Origin: Basidiobolus meristosporus CBS 931.73
Lineage: Eukaryota > Basidiobolomycota > Basidiobolomycetes > Basidiobolales > Basidiobolaceae
Length of the DNA: 64,000 bases
Assembly (NCBI GenBank): GCA_002104905.1
Contig: MCFE01000464.1
Location: forward strand, 1-64,000
Direction: 5' to 3'
The notes under the pieces are model-generated. The model did not search any database, was not told the origin of the DNA, and was given only the letters and a program-made list of their open reading frames with translations. Numbering within the stretch: the stretch's first letter is position 1; each line of letters starts with the position of its first letter. Made by a program: the position numbers and the translations under genes. Shown one piece after another: positions 61,315 through 64,000 of this stretch.

Positions 61315-61489
61315 TGCTGTAAGAGTCTTGGAGATATTGGAAATGATTGGGAGAACAAGTAGATTGTGTGAGTTTCACTTAATGATTTATTGAATGCAAA
61401 AGTAGTATATATACTTTTACATAAGACTGTTGATAAATAATGCTCCTCAGATTTCACAAAAAACTTGGTCAAAATTTGTCATCACAACA
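61315..61489 (-). repeat. Solo LTR-like end related to the left-edge LTR
   Basis: Begins TGCTGTAAGAGTCTTGGAG and ends CACAACA. Its first ~125 bp match the start of the LTR at 646 and, in inverted form, bases 1-93. The middle part is different. No target-site duplication is visible. Confidence 0.55.
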
Positions 61490-62155
61490 TTACAAAAGTG
61501 GCTTTTGATTGGTTCTCTGCCAATTTTCTCACTTTCTGATCCCAGACACTCTATTGCCTCCTACATTTGTGTGCATTGATTGGCTATTGCCTCTTTTTCA
61601 CACTCCTTACTTCCTGACTCAACAGTTTCTCTTGCTTTTTATGTGTACAAATTGATTCATTTGTGTTGTAGTGGGGTCACACTGACACCCACAGGCAGAT
61701 GTGCTCATTCCCATATGTTCACTTCCCTAAAAAGGATTACCCCCCCTATATTAGTATCATCCCAAATTGCAATATTTTCTATCTGTCTATGTGATTATTA
61801 CTATGCAACCTTGGAAACTATTTGTCACTATTAACCCATTGCACAAGCTATTCTTATTCCATGCCAAGATGCCAAGATACAAAAGTTACCATATAAGGCA
61901 AGTACCCCCAACAGTGCCTATGTTATGTGACCATCCTGGTTTCATAACCATCCTATCCTACTACCATATGAAGTAACTACATGACAGAGGTCTCATATTA
62001 CCACTATCTGATTGGTTGGGTGCTACTATGTCTTAAGGAACAATCCGCCAAGAATTTGAGCTATTTTTAGTACAAAATGACATGATTGGCTGCCTACTAC
62101 CTTCTGGAAACTTCCAGAAAGTATTTTCTAGCAAGAATTTGAGCAGAAAAAAAAG

Positions 62156-62185
62156 TATATAAGGGAGGCTATCCCTTAGAATAAA
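62156..62185 (+). promoter_or_regulatory. LTR-like promoter/terminator signature inside the repeat block
   Basis: TATATAAG (62156-62163) is followed by a perfect 6-bp stem with a 5-nt loop (AAGGGA-GGCTA-TCCCTT, 62161-62177) and AATAAA (62180-62185). This compact order resembles the U3-R core of an LTR. Whole LTR borders could not be fixed. Confidence 0.35.
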
Positions 62186-62811
62186 TCATCCCTCTTCCAA
62201 TATTCCGACTTATTGATTAGTGAGATACCACTACCTATTACCACCACTTTCTGACTCAGACCTGACAATACTCCCAGGAAACCGTGCTGATAGCCAACTG
62301 ACCTTGGAGGCACTACTTGTGAGGAATACTCAGAGTAGGTATATTTTATTATATTTGATTGTTTTCCCAAGTTTGTTCTTGTACAGGCAAAGATACTTTT
62401 CAGTCTTTGTAACTATTGGTCAAAGCTGCATTCTTATTAAGTCCCTGTTGGTGGAGTTTACAGTTGTTTTGACTTTGGAAGCATTAGTACATTGTCATCT
62501 CAAAGGATGTCAAAGCCATTATAAACTTTTATTAAGATGCCAACTAAGTTGGGGATTGTAGTTCAATAGTTTTCCCTTGACAAGCTTGAGGCTTTATCTC
62601 CCTTCACATTAGATTAGACAAAAGACCCAGCATTCCTAGCAAGCTATTGCCAGAGGTTATTGCACCCAGTGAACACCCCACACACATTCACACTTGAGAA
62701 GTGTTGGCTGTATTTTGCTCTTTGGACTTATAGACCACCACAGCATCAAAACTTCAGTTGTACCTCAATTGCCAATTGTATTGGCCTGTGCAAGTCCCTA
62801 TACCCTACACT

Positions 62812-63188
62812 AACATTAAGCCCAACCCCACCCTTAACAAGTAACTCCATTAAAATCCACCACTCAACAAGTATTTCTGCTGTTACACTCTGTTTCATGA
62901 CTCCAGAAGGAACCAAGTAGCTTTATGCCACTGTTCATTTACTGGTTCCCACAAATGCTGGTCTTCAGCTGCCACTGCAAGGTCTAGCACCTCATCTGCC
63001 AGTATTTGCAATAAATCCTTGCAATATTCAAGTATGATTTCTTGAGCACTACTCTTTGAGAAGTGCTGCAACCTCTTGGTGTGCCTATTAATGTTCCAAA
63101 ATTCAACAGAAGGCATTGTGATAGTCTTTCAAGCTCTTGACATTGTAGCCTTGTCTGTTAGTGGGATCTCCACTCTGTCAGCAATAGA
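62812..63188 (-). repeat. Repeat family R1, copy 2
   Basis: Partner of 57840-58215. The minus frame is open over 62895-63116 and includes 'LLQILADEVLDLAV'. It is less decayed than copy 1. Confidence 0.55.
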
Positions 63189-63440
63189 GGATGCAGAGGC
63201 TGTGGTAGACAAACCCTTTCTCTGAAAACTCATCTATCTTGCTGGAGTGTAGCTCAATTGCCTGTGCTTCCAACTCTTGTGAAAATAGCTGTTTTCTTGT
63301 TGGTAATTCTTGTTGGCTATGATGGGGTTCAGTCTGTTCCAGGATTATGGCCTTAACTGCAAGGACAGCAGTTTTTTCTGTATGCTTCCCTGTCTCAGGC
63401 TTGGGTAGACATTTTCCCCTTTACCTTTTCCTTTATCACT

Positions 63441-63852
63441 GCCAGGTCCTTCACTGCTACTTTGTCTGAGTGCTTCTTGTAATGAACTACATTTTCTCCT
63501 TAATAAAAGCTGCTCTGATGTATCTGTTTGGCCTGCTTGTCCCTTGCTGGCACCCTCCTGGCAACTTTACAATTGTTTACCACTGGTTTGGAGCTGACAG
63601 CTCTAGTAGTGACAGGCTCCAGAGAAAGCCGCTAGTTTTTGGCACTGCCAGGGCCTTCACTGCTACTTTGACTGAGTGCTTCTTGAGCTGTACTATGCTT
63701 TTTCCTTAATAAATGTTGTGCTGGTGCATATGTGTCTGCCTGCTTGTCCCTTACTGGAACTCTTCCAGCTACCTGATGTCTCTTTGATGCTTGCTTGGAG
63801 CTTTCAGCCCTGCTTATAGCAGGCTCTTGAGGGAGCTGCTGGTTTTTAGCCA
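63441..63852 (-). repeat. Tandem duplication, unit ~206 bp
   Basis: GCCAGG.CCTTCACTGCTACTTTG at 63441 recurs at 63647. Both copies run through CCTGCTTGTCCCTT and the TTGGAGCT...CAG stretch to GCTAGTTTTTGGC / GCTGGTTTTTAGCC. Confidence 0.65.
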
Positions 63853-63982
63853 TGGCACCCTTTTTCTTCTGCCTTTTATAGTTTCTGCTATTCTTAAGAT
63901 ACTTTCTTAGCATGCCAATGCTGGCCCAAAATCTGTTGGCCCATTTGAGTCCAGGATAATGCTCATGGAACAAGTCAAGCAC
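63632..63982 (-). pseudogene. Open frame of an interspersed repeat
   Basis: 116 codons on the minus strand include 'HYPGLKWANRFWASIGMLRK' and a Lys/Arg-rich stretch, then a Ser/Gln-rich part that is encoded by the 206-bp duplication. It ends near the window edge and its start is not fixed. It is probably part of the R1 element. No transposase or polymerase motif is visible. Confidence 0.35.
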
Positions 63983-64000
63983 ATTTTGCGTGGCCTTAAG

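Larger units (their letters stand above)
57500..64000. mobile_element. Nested, CpG-depleted interspersed repeat block
   Basis: No host gene is seen in 6.5 kb. The block contains a segment duplicated at an offset of ~4.97 kb, a 501-bp tandem duplication, an LTR end shared with the left edge of the window, an LTR-like promoter and a 206-bp tandem duplication in an open frame. Open frames are short and interrupted. Between 57966 and 62045 no CpG occurs. The families other than the LTR could not be named. Confidence 0.6.

Noticed and set aside
61078-61472. Minus-strand frames beside the solo LTR as possible copia pol or gag
   Set aside because: No protease, integrase or reverse-transcriptase motif can be seen, and the adjoining bases do not form a primer-binding site.

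Overview
This window is nuclear DNA of a fungus. The genes carry many short GT-AG introns, mostly 50-98 nt. They encode fungal families: a Zn2Cys6 regulator, an SNG1/DUF3533 protein, Atg15 and a proteinase-K-type subtilisin. A seven-transmembrane protein fused to an RGS domain and a CMTR1-type cap-1 methyltransferase (absent from budding yeast) point to an early-diverging, zygomycete-grade lineage. The genus cannot be named from the sequence alone. Exon structures were worked out by hand from splice sites, reading phase and recalled family patterns.

Layout. 1-994 is a decayed Ty1/copia-type LTR element. 1.3-12 kb holds an SNG1-like membrane protein (-), a Zn2Cys6 regulator (+) and a coiled-coil membrane protein (-). 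13.6-28.5 kb is the dense core: a damaged vacuolar amino-acid transporter (+), NCS6/CTU1 tRNA thiolase (+), SEC1 (-), POP4/RPP29 of RNase P/MRP (-), an ankyrin protein (+), CMTR1 (+) and a Gyp5/EVI5-like TBC Rab-GAP (-). 28.5-34 kb is sparse and holds relics: a lipase-3-like ORF and a broken large GTPase. 34-43 kb holds MIX23, a subtilisin, ATG15 and an unidentified gene, all on +. 43-57.5 kb is gene-poor, with one clear unidentified 414-aa gene (-), a single-exon 7TM-RGS protein and a secreted cysteine-rich protein. 57.5-64 kb is interspersed repeat DNA that contains no CpG dinucleotide for about 4.1 kb.

Functional themes. Four housekeeping genes of RNA and membrane biology sit together: tRNA thiolation, RNase P, mRNA capping, and SNARE/Rab control. 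POP4 and the ankyrin gene are divergent across 372 bp. NCS6/SEC1 and CMTR1/TBC are convergent pairs. The subtilisin and Atg15 next to each other are both secretory or vacuolar hydrolases. The left end and the right 6.5 kb share an LTR family and the same CpG loss, which suggests methylation-linked decay confined to repeats.

Limits. No tRNA, rRNA or CRISPR was found. Several gene-poor stretches have open frames that could not be assembled into a convincing protein; these are reported as unresolved.
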